DNA of 64,000 nucleotides from Diacronema lutheri. Lineage: Eukaryota > Haptophyta > Pavlovophyceae > Pavlovales > Pavlovaceae. Shown piece after piece: positions 20,845 through 31,854 of this stretch; positions within the stretch are counted from its first letter, which is position 1, and every line of letters starts with the position of its first letter. The stretch spans positions 558,001-622,000 of the forward strand of contig JAGTXO010000002.1 in the NCBI GenBank assembly GCA_019448385.1, read 5' to 3'. Under the pieces are notes generated by a model. That model saw nothing but the letters and a program-made list of their open reading frames with translations, did not search any database and was not told the origin of the DNA. The translations under genes were made by a program, and so were the position numbers.

Positions 20845-23800
20845 ATGGGGGCGGAGGACGCGGCGCCCAACTTTGAGGACGTGCTCCTGCAGGCCTTTCT
20901 GCCGGTGTCGCACCGCTCGCCCGCGCTCGCCGTTCACTTCCGTCGCCTCGTTTCCGACGTGCACTGCGCGCGCGCAAATCACACGGCGCTCGACCGGCTC
21001 ATCGAGCTCGTGCTAGACGAGCTGCGCCGTGTCGAGCGCGCGCTGAGCGAGGGCTCGGTCAAGCGGCTTGTTGCGATGGCACCGCGGCGCTTGCTCACCT
21101 CTCTGCCCATCGCCTTCCTCAGCCACGCGTGCGGCGCGGAGGGGCCAGCGCGCGAGGCGCGCGGCCGGCTCTTGCCTGCACGGGCTGCGTGCGACGCGCG
21201 GCCATCGGGCCCGCTCGGTGCGCGGGAGGGCGCGCCCGGCGCGGCTTGTGCGCCGCGTTCTTCTACTACACACCGCGCCGCCTGCCCGCTCCGGCGTTCT
21301 CGAGAGGAGGTCATCGCGCAGTACGGCGATCCGTGCGAATGGCAACTCGCCGGCCGCGGCTCATCGAAGGTGCGCGCACCGCGGGCGGCGGCTTGGCGTA
21401 TCGGCGCGCGACTTGCGCGGCGCGCGCACGCGAGTGATACTGCGCGTGTCGTGTGCGCGCCATTACTCCGCTGCCGCTTGCCGCACGTGATCCACCGACG
21501 CGGGGTCCGCCGCGGACAGAGCCTCAATGCATGGCCCCCCACCCCAATATCCCCAATATGCTTCCACCTTCCGCCTGCCCTCACCCGCGTTCGACCGCAG
21601 GACGTCTACTACGCGGAATGCCGCACGCCCATCACGCTGTCCGACGGCTCGACGCGCGCCGGCCTCGTCGCGATCGCCGTCGGACGGGACTGCGACCGCA
21701 TGCGCGCGGAGCTGCGTCACCTGGGCTGGGTCGACGAGACCTTGCGCGCCGACGCGCGCGCGGCCGGGCGGATCACGCTGCCGCTCGACTCGTGGGAGAT
21801 GGATGGCCCGCCAATTGCGTCGCCACTCTTCGCCGCCTCGCCCGCTACCGCCAACGCTGACGAGAGCGCGCTCGCGCCGCCGCTGAACGATGGCGTAACC
21901 GACGGCGCGCGCGCGGACCCGTCTGCGCGATTCCTGGCTGTTGTCTTCCCCGCGGGGCTCTCGCTGCTCAAGCTGGTGCAGCGCGGCGTGACCGCGCGCT
22001 GGTCCGAAGCGCACTTCGCCTCGCTCGCGTACGAGATGCTCTTGCCGCTCTGCGCACTGTGTGAGCACGGCGCCGCGCACCGCGACATCAAGCCGGAGAA
22101 CACTTTGCTCCTCCCGCCGCTCGTCCCGCTCGAGCTCGGCGCGCAGTCGCGCGCATGCGGCGCGCGCGGAGCGGCGCGTGTGCAGCGGGCGGCGGGGCGG
22201 CCGCACACGGCGTCGGGCGCCGAACGGGCACGTAGCGCAGCAGCGCACGCGCCCGCCGCAGCCGCCGATGCACCACCGCGACAACCGGTGGTCCGCGTGC
22301 AGATCGCAGACTGGTCGACTCTGCGCGTCAACGAGCGCGACGAGTACGGCGGGCGCTCGCCGGCGGACAAGCCGCTCCTCGGCACGGCGGGCTACCAGCA
22401 TTTCTCCTTCTTCACCTCCGCTTACCTTGGCCCGCCCTGGCATCCAAAGCAGTGGTGCGCGCGTCCCGCGCGCCCCGCGCGCCCGCCCGCGCGCCCCGTG
22501 GGCGCCCGCGTCCGCCTGCGCGCGTGCGCCCGGCCCCCGTGGCTTCTCTGCGCGCGGCCCCCGTGGCTTCTCTGCGCCCGGCCCCCGCGGCTTCTCTGCG
22601 CCCGGCCCCCGCGGCTTCTCTGCGCCCGGCCCCCGCGGCTTCTCTGCGCCCGGCCCCCGCGGCTTCTCTGCGCCCGGCCCCCGCGGCTTCTCTGCGCCCG
22701 GCGCAGCGAAGCAAGTGCCGACGCGCGCCGGCGCGGCGCGTGCGCTCGGTCCGGCCGCAGGGACCCATCGAGCCCGGACTGCCGCGACGCCTTCGCCGTT
22801 GGGATGACGCTCGCTGTGTCCGCGCTCGGCGCCTACCTGTGCGACGTGCAGCCGCGCCCGACGCCGTCCGCGCTGCGCTGCGTCAGGCGCTTCGTGCGCT
22901 CGAACGCGTACGCGGCGGGCGAGGCGGCGCGTGAGATCGCGGTGCGCGAGGTCACGGCGCAGTGGTTGCACCTACACGCTGTCGAGCAGCTGCGCGCTGC
23001 GCACGTGTTCGACGGTCTCTCGCCGTGTGAGCGGCGCGAGATCGAATTGCTCTGCTGCACGTCGACGGCACGCGCAGCGCAGACCCGCCGCGCGCCGTAC
23101 CGCTGCATACCTCAGCCTCCCGTCGCAGCGCCATCCCCTAACACCCTCCCCTCCCTTCCCCCCTTTCTGCCCCTCTGCCCTGCCTGTGCTCAGGTGCGCG
23201 AGGAGCTTCGCCGCCGACTGGGCCCCGCGTTGTGCGAGCTCACTCTACAGCTTCTCTCCGGTGATATGACCGCCGCGCACGCGCTCGAGCATGCCGCTTT
23301 CCGCGAGCTGCGTGAGGCCGAGCGTCTTGCCGCGCTTGCGGAGGAGGCGGCCCGCGCAGCGCACCATGAGCGGTCGGCACGGCGGAGCGGTCGCCAACGG
23401 CCGAGCGACGTGCTGCCACCGGTGGGCTGCGCGCTGGTCGCGGCGGGCGAGGCAGGCGCGGACGGGCGGTACAAGGGCGGATTGAAACAGGCGTTGCCCG
23501 ATGCGCTTGCCGAGCTGCTCGGTATCGCCGTCCTCGAGGTGGTCACCGTAACGGCCGCCGTCTGCTCGACCGTGAGCGCGCCACACGCGCCGCGCAGCGT
23601 CGTGGCGTGCCCTTCCCTTGGCGTGTCGCGCGGTCCGCGCGCGCGACCGCCTTACCTGCGCGCTCGTTTTGTGGCCTTTTCGCCGCCCACGCTCGCCATT
23701 GCGCCGCCGTTCAGGTCTGCACGCGCGTGCCCATGGCGGGCCTCGCTGTGCGCGCCGTCGCGCCCCTCGCACGGCGTGCCGGCCTCCCGACGCTGGGTTG

Positions 23801-23885
23801 CCGCGCGCTCGAGTTGACCGGCGTCTCATTCGCCGAGGTGGAGCACGCGCTTCAAGTGGGCGTGCTCGGCCAGTCCGTGTGTTGA
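20845..23885 (+). CDS. divergent protein-kinase-like protein
   Basis: Probable kinase or pseudokinase, about 744 aa. Proposed exons are 20845-21369, 21601-22454, 22761-23067, 23194-23571 and 23715-23885. The catalytic loop is canonical (HRDIKPENTLL, residues 335-345), but the DFG motif reads DWS (RVQIADWSTLRV). An activation-segment-like GTAGYQHFSF follows, and WDPSSPDCRDAFAVGMTL crosses an intron where subdomain IX is expected. No clear glycine loop or beta-3 Lys was found. The N-terminal 95 residues are helical. Intron 22455-22760 contains seven 24-bp repeats; intron 23068-23193 appears to be GC-AG with a long pyrimidine tract. The exon 1 end and the last two joins rest on phase and splice signals only, and exon 1 may hide another intron near 21120-21290. 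Confidence 0.62.
22531..22698 (+). repeat. 24-bp tandem repeat within an intron
   Basis: Seven contiguous copies of a 24-bp unit beginning CGGCCCCCGCGGCTTCTCTG. The first two copies carry GTGG for GCGG. The unit is a multiple of three, so the intron stays open in frame and mimics a repeat protein on both strands. Confidence 0.95.
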
Positions 23886-24763
23886 TCGCCGCGGCTCCCG
23901 AGCGCCCGACGGCCAGAGCTCGCCCCCCCCGCATCTCTTTTGTTTTTCCTGCACGCGAGATTTCACGAAACCTAATAAGAGCTTCATTTTGCACAAGGGG
24001 TGACACGCAATTTGTGTGCTCGCGCCCGGCGCCAGACGAGGGGCGCATTTGTGCGGGCGAGCTGTGCAATCGAGCAGAAGTGCGGGAATCGGCACCGTCG
24101 ACGAGAACCTGAGGGCAGACCCTACAGCCGAGCGTAGCGAGAGGCGGGACGCGTTGGCGAGAGGGGCTGCCCTCAAGAGGCAGAGCGCGCCGCCGGCACA
24201 CGAGTGCGGCCGGCGGCACGATGAGGCGACGGCGCTGGGGCGCACGAACTGGAAGAGGGCTGAGCTGGTCCGGCGCGGATGCGAGGAGGCGAACAGGTCG
24301 GAGCGCGCAGTGGCTCGGTCGTGCCGGAGTGGCAACGCCGGCGGCCTAAGTAGAGCTTGAGGGGCAAGCGGGTGGGTGCAAGTGCGCGGGCAGGGCGGAA
24401 TGGCCGCACCTGCGCGCTGCTGCAATGGGCAAGGGCAGGGCTGCGAGAGCCGGGCGCAAGCGGATCGAGAGGTGCGGCTCGAACGCGGCGAGAGAAGCTG
24501 CGCGGACAAGACTGTGGAGGGACACGCCAAAAGGAAAGAGGAAAGGGTGCGACGAGCTGCTGTAGTAGAGTTTGGTACTGGATGGGATGGGATGGGATTC
24601 TTTGGGGGAAGGGGGGGGATGGGGGGGGGGGGGGGGGGGGGAGGGGGAGGAAGGACCTGCTGGAACCGACGCGAGAAGAGGCACGAGCCTCGCCCCGGCT
24701 CTGCCTAGCCACGCGAATGGCGGCACACGCCCGGCCGCGTGAAGCACGAGCCGCCTGCTCCGG
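23886..24763. other. convergent intergenic region without recognised genes
   Basis: Lies between the stop of the kinase-like gene and the stop of the RRM gene. I see no conserved coding sequence on either strand. It holds a GGGAT-like microrepeat near 24580-24600 and a G-rich block with an unbroken G run of about 21 near 24621-24641. It is probably mostly 3' UTR of both genes. Confidence 0.6.
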
Positions 24764-27700
24764 TTACGAATGCGCAAAGTGCGAGTAGACAGCGCTGCGC
24801 CCGCCGCCGCCCGCCGCCGCGGCCGCCGCGCGCGGCAGCGCGGGCGCGAGGAGACCCTCGACGCGGCGCGCGACGTCGTCCTCGGAGCTGAGCGCGAGCG
24901 ACGTCGCCAGGCTGAGCGCACCCGACGCGCGCGGCTGCGCGGCCGAGTCGTTGTGCCCGTAGTCGAACGGGAAGTTGACGAGCTTGCCGCCGGAAAGGCC
25001 GCCGCCGCAGCCATTGGTTGAGCTTGCCATGGGCACGAAATCGCAGCTCCACGGCGACTGGCCGATCGAGCTGCGCAGACCGCCGCCAGCACAGCTCAGC
25101 CGGCCACCACCAAAGAGGAATTGCTTGCCGCTGCCGCCATCGTCCGAGCAGCCGCCGTTGACGGTTGCGACTGCGTGCGCCGGCTGCGGCGGCGCGTCGA
25201 CCCCGCTGAGGGCCGTCTGGCCGTGCGGCGGTGGCGGTGGTGGCGGTGGCGAGGGCGGCTGCGCACCGAGCGCGCACGCGTAGTCGGGCGCGCCAAAGCG
25301 CTGCTCGTGCTGCCCAGTGTAGTCCGCAAAGTCGACGGGGCCGAAGTGGTGCGCGCAGCCGTGCGCGCAGCCGTGCGCGCAGCCGTTACCGCAGCCGTTA
25401 CCGACCAACGCTGAGCTCGACGGCGTCGCACCCGCGAACGCGCCGGTGTAGGGCATGGCGGCCCGCTCGCCGTGCTGCGCGGCGCGCGCGTGGTGGTGCT
25501 GGCTGGCGTGCATGCCGCACGCGCGCGGCAGGAGGTGCGCGACTGGCTCGACGTGGGCAGAGCAGCCTGCGTGCATCTGCGCGTGCTGCAGCTGCTGCAG
25601 CTGCGCCATCTGCTGTGCCATCTGCTGCTGCTGCTGCTGCTGCTGCTGCGCTTGCGCCGAGGCGAATGCGGCGACGGCAGCTGCCGCCGCCCCCGGGTCG
25701 AGCCGCCCGTGCTGTGAGCCGATGAGTGCGCCAGCCTTAAGCAGCGTCTCGTGCATGCCATGCTGCCCTTGCGCATGCGTGATCGCGCCCAGCGCGCTCA
25801 GCACGTCCGCGTGCGTCGCGTGGTGGCCGCCGTGCATCTGCTGCTGCTGCTGCGCAGCCGCGAGCTGCTGCGTCGCCAGGTGCAACGCGCGCTGCGCGGC
25901 GGCGTGCAGCCCCTCAAACTGCGGCTGGAGCGCTGCGTGGGGATGCAGGCCGTCCGAATGGTGCGGCGGACCGACAGCGGCGAGGACATCAGCCGGGCCG
26001 CTCGCGCTCGTCACGGCCAACTGCGCCGAGCTGTGCGCGCCTGCAGCGGCGACGGCGGACGCGCGCGCGCACGCGCGCACGCGCGCGCCGGTCGCGTGAG
26101 CGGGCGCACGCGGCGCGGCGGAGCGGAGCGTGCCGGGACGCTGCGACCGCCTCCCCGTACCTGAGTGCAGGCACGCCGCCGGGTGGGCGAGCGAGAGCCC
26201 AATTGGGAAGAGCGCGCCGCTGCTCGCGGACGGCATCGCAGGATTGCCTGTGCGGTAGACGGCAAGGTGCTGCGCGGCTGCGGCGGCTGCTGCTGCGGCG
26301 GCGGCAATCGCGTTGACGTCGCCGAGCTGCAGCGCGTGCGCGAGCATGTCCGTCGTCTGCGCCTGCCTCTGCTGCGCGAGCAGCGCGCCCGCCGCGTGCA
26401 TGCCCGCCGCGCCCGGCGGCACGCCGGACGCGAAGCCGAGACCGCCATGCGCATATGCTACGTGCGCGCGGAGCGGAAGACGTGCGCGCGCGCGCGTGCG
26501 CGTGAGCGGCGCGTCGCGCACGACGCACGGTGCCCGACAGCTGCGCGCGCGCGCGCGCGCGCGCACCGGCGTGGCGGTGCGCGGTCGGCACGCCGAGCGC
26601 GTGCGGCGGCGGCGGCTGCGCGTGGTGGTGGTGGTGGTGGTGCATGCCGACGTGCGGCGGCGGGCCAAAGCTCGATGCTGCGTCCTCGGGGTTGATGTAC
26701 GGAAGGCCGTCTTCGCCACCTGCGCGGCACGTGACGCGTGACGCGCAGCGCCGCGCGGTGTTAGTAGGGGGGGGGGGGGGGGGGGGGGGCACGCGCCTCC
26801 GAGATCTCGCCTGGCCGCGCGCCGCGCCGCGCCGCGCACAAGGGGCTGGCCGAGCCCCTAGCTCCCCTGCCCGCGCCGCGCAGCGCGCGCGCGCGCGTGG
26901 TGGGTCGCGACGCACGTCTGAGGTCGTGCATGCCGCCAAAGCTCTTCGAGCCGTGCACGCCGCAGCCGTTCAGTCCAGTCGCGCGCAGGCCAAACGATGG
27001 CGGCCCTGCGCTCGTACCGTTGAGCAGAGGCGGGGCCGGCCCGGCCGCGATGCCGGCCAACGCCAGCGCGCCGGCACGCGAGCCCGCGCCGGCGCGCGCG
27101 GTGCGCGCCGCATCGCGCGGGCCGGGCGGCTTGGGCGCGGCGCGGTTGACGTCGAGCAGCGCGCCCCTCAGCCGGTGCTGCACGGAGAGCGCGCGGTATG
27201 CGAGCCGGTCATGGGCGTATGTGACAAAGCCGAAGCCCTGCATCTTGCCTGTCGAGTGGGAGCGCGGCAGGTAGATGTCCGTGATCTCGCCGCAGTGCGC
27301 GAACACCGCGCCCACCTCCTCCTCCGTTGCATCGAGGGGCAGGTTGCCAATGTAGACGCGGTCGACGGCACGCGCCGGCGGTGCGCCGTCAGCGGCCGCG
27401 ACGCCCGCCGCGCCGACAGCGTGCGCCGCCTGCGGCAGCGGCTTGGGCGCCGCCGGGTTGACGGAGAGCTCGACGCCGCCCACGACGCACTGCGCCGCGA
27501 GCGCTGCGTACGCGCCGCGCTTGTCAGCAAACGTGACGAAACCGAAGGGCTGCGGCTTGCCCGTCACATGGTTGCGCGGAATGTAGACGTCCGTGACAGA
27601 CCCGTACCCTTCGAAGTGCGCCTTGATCGTCTCGGCCGCGCAGCCTGGCGGAATGTTGGAGATGTGCACGCGCTCGTCGCCCTCCGCAGCCGTTGCCGGC

Positions 27701-28953
27701 TCGTCGGACGGCGGCGGCGGGCGCGCGGACGGCGGCGGCTGCGCGCCAACCGCCGCCGCCGCGCCGGCCGCGCCGGCAACGACTGCTGCGCGCGTGAAGC
27801 CAACGGTCGCCGGGCTCGGCGTGCGCATGCCGCCGCGCGCGAGCAGCGGCGAGCTGCTGCCGAGCGCACTGCCCAATGCGCCGAGCAGCGTCGGGGGGCT
27901 GCTGTGCGCAAGCGCCACGGGCAGCGCACCGGCAACGAGCAGGCCCTGCGCGGCGGCGGGCGCGAGCGCACCCTGCCCGACCGATTGGCCGAGCAGCAGC
28001 ATCTGCTGCTGCTGCTCCGACGGCTTCGGATCCGCCCGATTCACGGAGACGAGCTTCGATCCGACGGTGTGCGCGGTCGCGAGGACCTCGCGCGCCGCGC
28101 AATCGTTCTCCATGGTCACGAAGCCAAACGGTTGCAAACCGCCAGTCGCGTGGTTTTTGGGCAAGTAGACGTCGGTGACGGTGCCGAACCGGGCAAAGTG
28201 CGCGCACAGCTCGTCTGCCGTCACACCCTCCGGAAGACCGCCCATGTAGAGCCGCACCGGCCCCGAGCTCGGCGGCGGCGGCGGCAGCGGCGGCGCGGCG
28301 ACCGAGGCAGCGGAGCGCAGACCGCCCGCCGCGCCAGCCGTGCCGCCGAGCGCGCCCTGTGGCACGAAAGCGGCAGCGGCGGGCGCGTTGAGCGTGGATG
28401 GCACGGGAAGCAGCGGCTCCTTGGGCTGGTTGGCCGCGTTCGCCTCTACATCGCGGCCGAGGACGACGTGCGCCTCCGCGAGCGCGGCGCGCGCGTTGAC
28501 GACGTCTGCAAATGTCACGAAGCCAAAGTTCTGCGCGCGGCCGGTATGGTGCGACTTTGGCAGGTAGACGTCGACCACCTCGCCAAACTTGCAAAACACC
28601 TCGCGCAGCTGCGCGAGGAGGCAAGCGGCGGACGGCAGGCGGCGCGCATGAGCATGAGCGCCGCGCGCGCGCCGCCGAAGGCGCACGCGCACGCCCGCGG
28701 CGCTCGAAGCGTAAGGGCCCAGCCGCGCGCGCGAGCGCGCGCGGGGGTAGAAGGCGTCACGTGTGGGGATGAGTACACCCGCTCGACCCCCCGCGCGCGT
28801 CGCGCAGACCACCTGCGCGCGCGCCGCCGGCGCGGCGCGCAACCGTCGCGCCACGTGCTCGCGCCGCGCTCGCGCACGCACATCCGCCTCGGTGACCTGC
28901 TCCGGGAGCTTGCCCACGTAGATGCGCGATTCGCCTCCTTTGGCGGAGCGCAT
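24764..28953 (-). CDS. four-RRM RNA-binding protein with low-complexity C-terminus
   Basis: hnRNP/DAZAP-like RNA-binding protein, 1163 aa. Exons are 28953-28882, 28608-26916, 26719-26567, 26457-26161 and 26040-24764. RRM1 spans the first intron (RIYVGKLPEQVTEAD joined to LREVFCKFGEVVDVYLP, then FGFVTF). RRM2 has RLYMGGLPEGV and PFGFVTM; RRM3 has RVHISNIPPG and PFGFVTF; RRM4 has RVYIGNLPLDA and GFGFVTY. All four share a T/VD-V/I-Y-L/I-P strand. The tail has His7, poly-Ala, several poly-Gln and Gly/Cys-His runs, typical of condensate-forming RNA-binding proteins (inference). Every junction fits in phase. The tail exons rest on phase and splice signals rather than homology. The ATG at 28953 immediately precedes RRM1; an upstream GTG was rejected. 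Confidence 0.88.
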
Positions 28954-29434
28954 CGCGCCTCCAGCGGGCAGCAAACCCCCGCGAGTGCCTACCCCGTCCC
29001 TCCGCAAGGTCGCCACCCCACGGACCGCTGTCACCACTCCTTCTCACGGAGAAGGACCGCCAGCCGTCGATGCGAATTTCCAAAACGTACCCCATATGAA
29101 TTTGGCATGTTTGGAGGCGCGCAATGCGCGCGGCGGCGGCCGCGGCGGCGAGCGACGCGCTGGGCTCGCCAACGGAGAAGCCGCTGTACATGCCACGCGC
29201 AAGTGCCTCCGCCCATTGGCACGGCCGCGCGTGCGCCGCACACGTTCGCCGCGCCGCGCGCTCCCGGTGTTTGGCGAGCATCACCGCGCTCAGCCGCGCC
29301 GAGCGTATGTGTCGCGCAGCGGCGGCCGCTCGGGGCTCGCGCCGCTCGCCCCTCGCGTCGCACCGATGCGCGCGACGCTCACGCCCTCAACGCCGGCGCA
29401 CGGACTACAGCGGCGCCGACGAGCGCCACATACT

Positions 29435-29466
<32 letters not shown>

Positions 29467-29647
29467 CCGCTACTCTGTCGGCGGCGGGCGGCGTGGCGGC
29501 CGGCGGCAGGATGTGCGGCGAGCTGGGCAGGCCGGCGGCAGGATGTGCGGCGAGCTGGGCAGCGGCGGGCTGGGCGTCGGCGAACGGCTCGGACCCTCAT
29601 GATGGGCTGGGGGTTAAAACTCGATCTTCCTTGACCAGTATGGGGGT
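28954..29647. other. divergent intergenic region with C30 run and 32-bp duplication
   Basis: Separates the RRM gene from the HemW-like gene and should contain both promoters. I see no conserved coding sequence. It contains an unbroken run of 30 C at 29436-29465 and a perfect 32-bp tandem duplication, 29499-29530 and 29531-29562. Confidence 0.7.
29499..29562 (+). repeat. perfect 32-bp tandem duplication
   Basis: Two adjacent identical 32-bp copies beginning GCCGGCGGCAGGATGTGCGG. They lie about 85-150 bp upstream of the HemW-like start codon. Confidence 0.95.
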
Positions 29648-31108
29648 ATGGGAGAAGGAGAATCTCCTGGATCTTTCCTGACCGCCATGCGTCGGGCCAA
29701 CGTCCTTCTCGCGGCCGTCGCGCCGGCGCTCGCGGCGCGCGGGTGGCCGGTGCATCCGCACGCGCCCGCGCTGCACGCGTACGTGCACGTGCCCTTCTGT
29801 CGTCGGCGCTGCTACTATTGTGATTTCCCCGTCTCCGTCGTCGGCGACCGGCCGCAGGCGGCGCGCGACGCGGTCGAACGCTACCTCGAGCCGCTCCAGC
29901 GCGAGATCCGCGCGGTCGCGTCGTGCGAGCGCGCACCGGGCGCGCCGCCGCTGCAGACGATCTATATTGGAGGCGGCACGCCCTCGCTCGCGCCCGCGAG
30001 CGCGATCGGAGAGATCCTCGCTGAGCTCCGCTCGGCATTTGGCCTGGCGGATGGCGCGGAGGTGACGCTCGAGATGGATCCGGGCACGTTCGACGAGGCG
30101 TCGCTCGCGGCCTTCATCGCGTGCGGCGTTACGCGCGCGTCCATTGGCGTCCAATCCTTTGACGCCGCGCGGCTCACGGCCGCCGGCCGCGCGCACACGG
30201 TGGACGACGCGGCCGCGGCGATCGCGTGCCTCCGGCGCGCGCGCGCGGTCGGCGCACTGCGCTCGTGGTCGCTCGACCTGATCGGCGGGCTGCCTGGCGA
30301 GAGCGCGGCGAGCTGGGACGACACGCTTCGCGCCGCGATCGCCGCGCGCCCCGACCACGTCTCCGTCTACGACCTGACCGTTGAGCCGCGAACGGCGTAC
30401 GGGCGGCGCATGGCGGCGGGCACACTGCGCAACCTCCCGTCGGAGGAGGCGTCGGCAGACATGTACCGCGCGGCGTCGGCGCTGCTCGGCGGCGCGGGGT
30501 ACGAGCACTACGAGGTGTCTAGCTACGCGCTCCCCGGCCACCGCTCACGCCACAACGGCGGCTACTGGCGCAACGCGCCATTCTTCGCCTTTGGCAACGG
30601 TGCGGCGAGCTACGTGCGCGGCGTGCGCTTCTCGCGCCCGCGCGCGCTCGGCGCGTACGCGGCGTACGTCGGCGAGTACGAGCGGCGCGGCCACGGCGCA
30701 CAGCAGCTCGACGGCGAGCATGTCGGCCCGCGCGACTGGCTGCTCGAGACCGTGATGGTCGGTCTCCGACGCTCAGATGGCCTGCAGCTCGACGAGCTCG
30801 CGCGCGCGTTCGGCCGGCGCGCGGCGCTCGAGTGCGCGCGCGCGCTCGCGCCCGCCGAGGCGCGCGGGCTCGTCGTGCGCGTGCCGCCGGACCCAACGGC
30901 CGCTGCCGCCGCCGCCGCCGCCGCCGCGCCGCCCGCGCCCAACGACGACGACGGCGCGCTGCTCGGCTCGGTGCGGCTGAGCGCGCCCGACGGCTTCCTC
31001 GTGTCAAACGACCTGCTCTCTGACCTGTTCGTCGCGCTTGCAGAATGCCCGCTTACCCCGGCGCTCGACAGCCTTATGCTGGTGGACGCGTCCGCCGCGG
31101 TGAGGTGA
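29648..31108 (+). CDS. HemW-like radical SAM protein
   Basis: Radical SAM protein of the HemN/HemW family, 486 aa, intronless. The cluster motif is PFCRRRCYYCDF: C-x3-C-x2-C followed by x-F, the HemW type, rather than the fourth Cys of true coproporphyrinogen oxidase HemN. Also seen are IYIGGGTPSLAP, EVTLEMDPGTFD, RASIGVQSFD, WSLDLIGGLPGES, VSVYDLTVEPRTAYG and YEHYEVSSYALPGHRSRHN. HemW is thought to be a haem chaperone, so a role in haem delivery is likelier than haem synthesis. An in-frame ATG at 29687 gives a start 13 residues shorter. A poly-Ala run near residue 420 looks like GC-driven expansion. The stop is 11 bp from the next convergent stop. Confidence 0.92.
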   Translation: MGEGESPGSFLTAMRRANVLLAAVAPALAARGWPVHPHAPALHAYVHVPFCRRRCYYCDFPVSVVGDRPQAARDAVERYLEPLQREIRAVASCERAPGAPPLQTIYIGGGTPSLAPASAIGEILAELRSAFGLADGAEVTLEMDPGTFDEASLAAFIACGVTRASIGVQSFDAARLTAAGRAHTVDDAAAAIACLRRARAVGALRSWSLDLIGGLPGESAASWDDTLRAAIAARPDHVSVYDLTVEPRTAYGRRMAAGTLRNLPSEEASADMYRAASALLGGAGYEHYEVSSYALPGHRSRHNGGYWRNAPFFAFGNGAASYVRGVRFSRPRALGAYAAYVGEYERRGHGAQQLDGEHVGPRDWLLETVMVGLRRSDGLQLDELARAFGRRAALECARALAPAEARGLVVRVPPDPTAAAAAAAAAAPPAPNDDDGALLGSVRLSAPDGFLVSNDLLSDLFVALAECPLTPALDSLMLVDASAAVR

Positions 31109-31119
31109 CGCGGCGCCAT

Positions 31120-31701
31120 TCAGACCGCAGCCCAGTCGCGGTTGAGCGCCAGGTGGTGGTGCAGCTCCATGTGCATCGTGCACAGGTTGGCAACGATCCC
31201 GGCGATGGGTGAGCGAGGCACCAGGTCCGTCAGCGTGCGACGCACGCTCACCTTGCCCGGGGCAACGGGCTCGATCTCGACTCTCTCGGCCAGCGTCACG
31301 AGGCATCGCTCAGCGCCCAACCGCGCGGAACGGAGTCGGTGGGTGAAGCACGCCTGGTGTGTGAGGACTGTGGGCGTGGACGTGAAGACGCTGCCAGAGT
31401 ATTCCCACTTTTGGTGGTGGAGAATGTAGTAGCCGAGCGGATATACGCGCAGCGCGATCGCCCCGGCGCCAAACCCGGTCGCGCCGTCCACAGGCGTCGA
31501 CGTGAAAGGGAAGAAGTGCTTCATCGTTGAGCGGGCCATGATCCTGCCATAGAACTGCTGCGGCGTGAGCTCGAGCGTGATGTTGCTGAACGTGATTGAC
31601 GAGCGCGAGAACATCGTGCGCGCCAGCCAATTGACGTGCGCGGACGAGCCGAGCAGTGCGCAGATCCCGAGCGCAACGCTCGCGAGCCGGAGCGGAAACA
31701 T
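31120..31701 (-). CDS. unrecognised secreted or lumenal protein
   Basis: A 193-residue protein in one exon; I do not recognise a family. The N-terminus MFPLRLASVALGICALLGSS looks like a signal peptide. The rest is mixed alpha/beta with aromatic and His-rich stretches (GYYILHHQKWEYSG, LCTMHMELHHHLAL). The ATG was preferred over a TTG one codon upstream. Codon use matches its neighbours. It stands in tandem with the next minus-strand gene, 153 bp away. Confidence 0.65.
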   Translation of the reverse strand: MFPLRLASVALGICALLGSSAHVNWLARTMFSRSSITFSNITLELTPQQFYGRIMARSTMKHFFPFTSTPVDGATGFGAGAIALRVYPLGYYILHHQKWEYSGSVFTSTPTVLTHQACFTHRLRSARLGAERCLVTLAERVEIEPVAPGKVSVRRTLTDLVPRSPIAGIVANLCTMHMELHHHLALNRDWAAV

Positions 31702-31854
31702 CAAAAATTCAAAGAGGGAAAAACGGGGGACAACGCCCGCAAGTGACTACTGACGAGTGACGACCCTTGTGCACTGCAGTGCACAAAAAAAAGCCGGCAG
31801 CGTTGGACAGCGACGGCAAGGCCTCGCGCATGGAACACTACCCGCCCGGCCGGA

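Noticed and set aside
23886-24763. tRNA or other structured RNA in the convergent spacer
   Set aside because: I looked for cloverleaf-like stems and a T-loop motif and found none that held up.
29124-29681. Coding exon upstream of the HemW-like gene
   Set aside because: The frame runs through the C30 tract and the 32-bp duplication with no conserved residues.
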